Shown: in pieces, positions 63,398-64,000 of the stretch | Position numbering within the stretch: position 1 is the stretch's first letter | How the letters are laid out: the number at the start of each line of letters is the position of its first letter | Origin: Aquabacterium sp. | GTDB lineage: Bacteria > Pseudomonadota > Gammaproteobacteria > Burkholderiales > Burkholderiaceae_C | Assembly (NCBI RefSeq): GCF_030652515.1 | Contig: NZ_JAUSAR010000082.1 | Coordinates: 33,597-97,596 of the forward strand | Length of the DNA stretch: 64,000 nucleotides | Direction: 5' to 3' | Translations under genes and position numbers: made by a program | Notes under the pieces: model-generated | Seen by the model: the letters and a program-made list of their open reading frames with translations, nothing else | Database searches by the model: none | Told to the model about the DNA's origin: nothing

Positions 63398-63471
63398 CCC
63401 CTGAATTGCTTGGTCGCACGTTGAACGCGCGACCGGCTATTTTTCGCAATGGTAACAAACGATTTCAGGGG
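63398..63471. other. Nested inverted repeats CCCCTGAA...TTCAGGGG (outer) and GGTCGC...GCGACC (inner)
   Basis: Read directly in the gap between the StbB-like gene and the ABC-3C operon; hairpin/terminator/operator candidate. Confidence 0.5.
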
Positions 63472-63490
63472 CGTGACGGGAGCAAACCAC

Positions 63491-63757
63491 TCATTCGCCG
63501 GTCGGTGGGCCAAACAGATCGTTGGTGATCATTGAGCCACCTGTCTCGGCCACCAGTTCCGGATGACTTGAACCTCCGGGCACCAAGTGCCCGCATTGGG
63601 CGAGCAAGCCATCATAAGCAAGCACCCGCAGTCGATTGATCCTCTTGGTGCCCTTGGGGAACTGGATCAGATCGTCGTACAGCCTGGGGTGATCGGCACG
63701 CGCCAGTTCAAACACCAGCCGGATCGGTTCGCCACTGGCCTTGGCGTTGGCATTCAT
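63491..63757 (-). CDS. Small StbB-like/plasmid partition accessory protein
   Basis: EPIRLVFELARADHPRLYDDLIQFPKGTKRINRLRVLAYDGLLAQ; ATGA overlap with upstream actin-like gene. Confidence 0.6.
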   Translation of the reverse strand: MNANAKASGEPIRLVFELARADHPRLYDDLIQFPKGTKRINRLRVLAYDGLLAQCGHLVPGGSSHPELVAETGGSMITNDLFGPPTGE

Positions 63758-64000
63758 GGCTTGCTCCCAGATGGCGTCGCACCTTGATCGGCCCGTGGCG
63801 CGGCCATCACCGTCCGCGCATAGTTCTGCCCTGCCAGTTGAAAGCCCCGCACATTGGCAAACATGGGTTCCTTGACCTCATGGATCTTGTGATTCGGAAA
63901 CGCCGCCTTCACCGCCTTCTTGAACAGGAAGGCACCGCCGCCGACCAGGATGATGTTCTGCAAGCTATGTGGCGATTCGATGTACTGCTTCATCGCCGAC
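63754..64000 (-). CDS. StbA/ParM-type actin-like segregation protein, C-terminal part (N-terminus off right edge)
   Basis: SLQNIILVGGGAFLFKKAVKAAFPNHKIHEVKEPMFANVRGFQLAGQNYA. Confidence 0.8.
   Translation of the reverse strand, partial: SAMKQYIESPHSLQNIILVGGGAFLFKKAVKAAFPNHKIHEVKEPMFANVRGFQLAGQNYARTVMAAPRADQGATPSGSKP

Overview
The 64 kb window is GC-rich and gene-dense. Gene content looks like a Burkholderiales/Comamonadaceae-type betaproteobacterium, which is inference. No rRNA, tRNA or CRISPR was recognised. Left to right: (1) a paoABC/YagTSR-like molybdenum hydroxylase; (2) a tightly overlapping six-gene operon (acyltransferase, Zn-ADH-like dehydrogenase, RibD-C reductase, atypical PTPS/QueD-like protein, GT4 glycosyltransferase, methyltransferase) that resembles an uncharacterised pterin/pyrimidine-type biosynthetic locus; (3) a LigB-type dioxygenase and a hybrid histidine kinase; (4) a mymA-like FMO/esterase/SDR operon with a TetR regulator and a shared GGTACA-N4-TGTACC operator; (5) an acyl-CoA metabolism block holding two striking internally deleted in-frame mini-genes (fadH and a molybdopterin oxidoreductase); (6) a ferredoxin/moaA/AraC/molybdopterin oxidoreductase block; (7) ParDE toxin-antitoxin plus decayed DNA; (8) D-tartrate dehydratase, valine catabolism and beta-oxidation clusters; (9) a TetR-controlled FAH/MBL/amidohydrolase operon with two perfect operators; (10) a right-hand mobile/defence island: Fic protein, a deletion remnant of JetA (DUF3375, Wadjet), a complete predicted ABC-three-component (DUF3732 ATPase / middle component / nuclease-like effector) conflict system, and an StbA/ParM-type segregation operon running off the right edge. 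All family calls come from reading the translated sequence; no database search was run.
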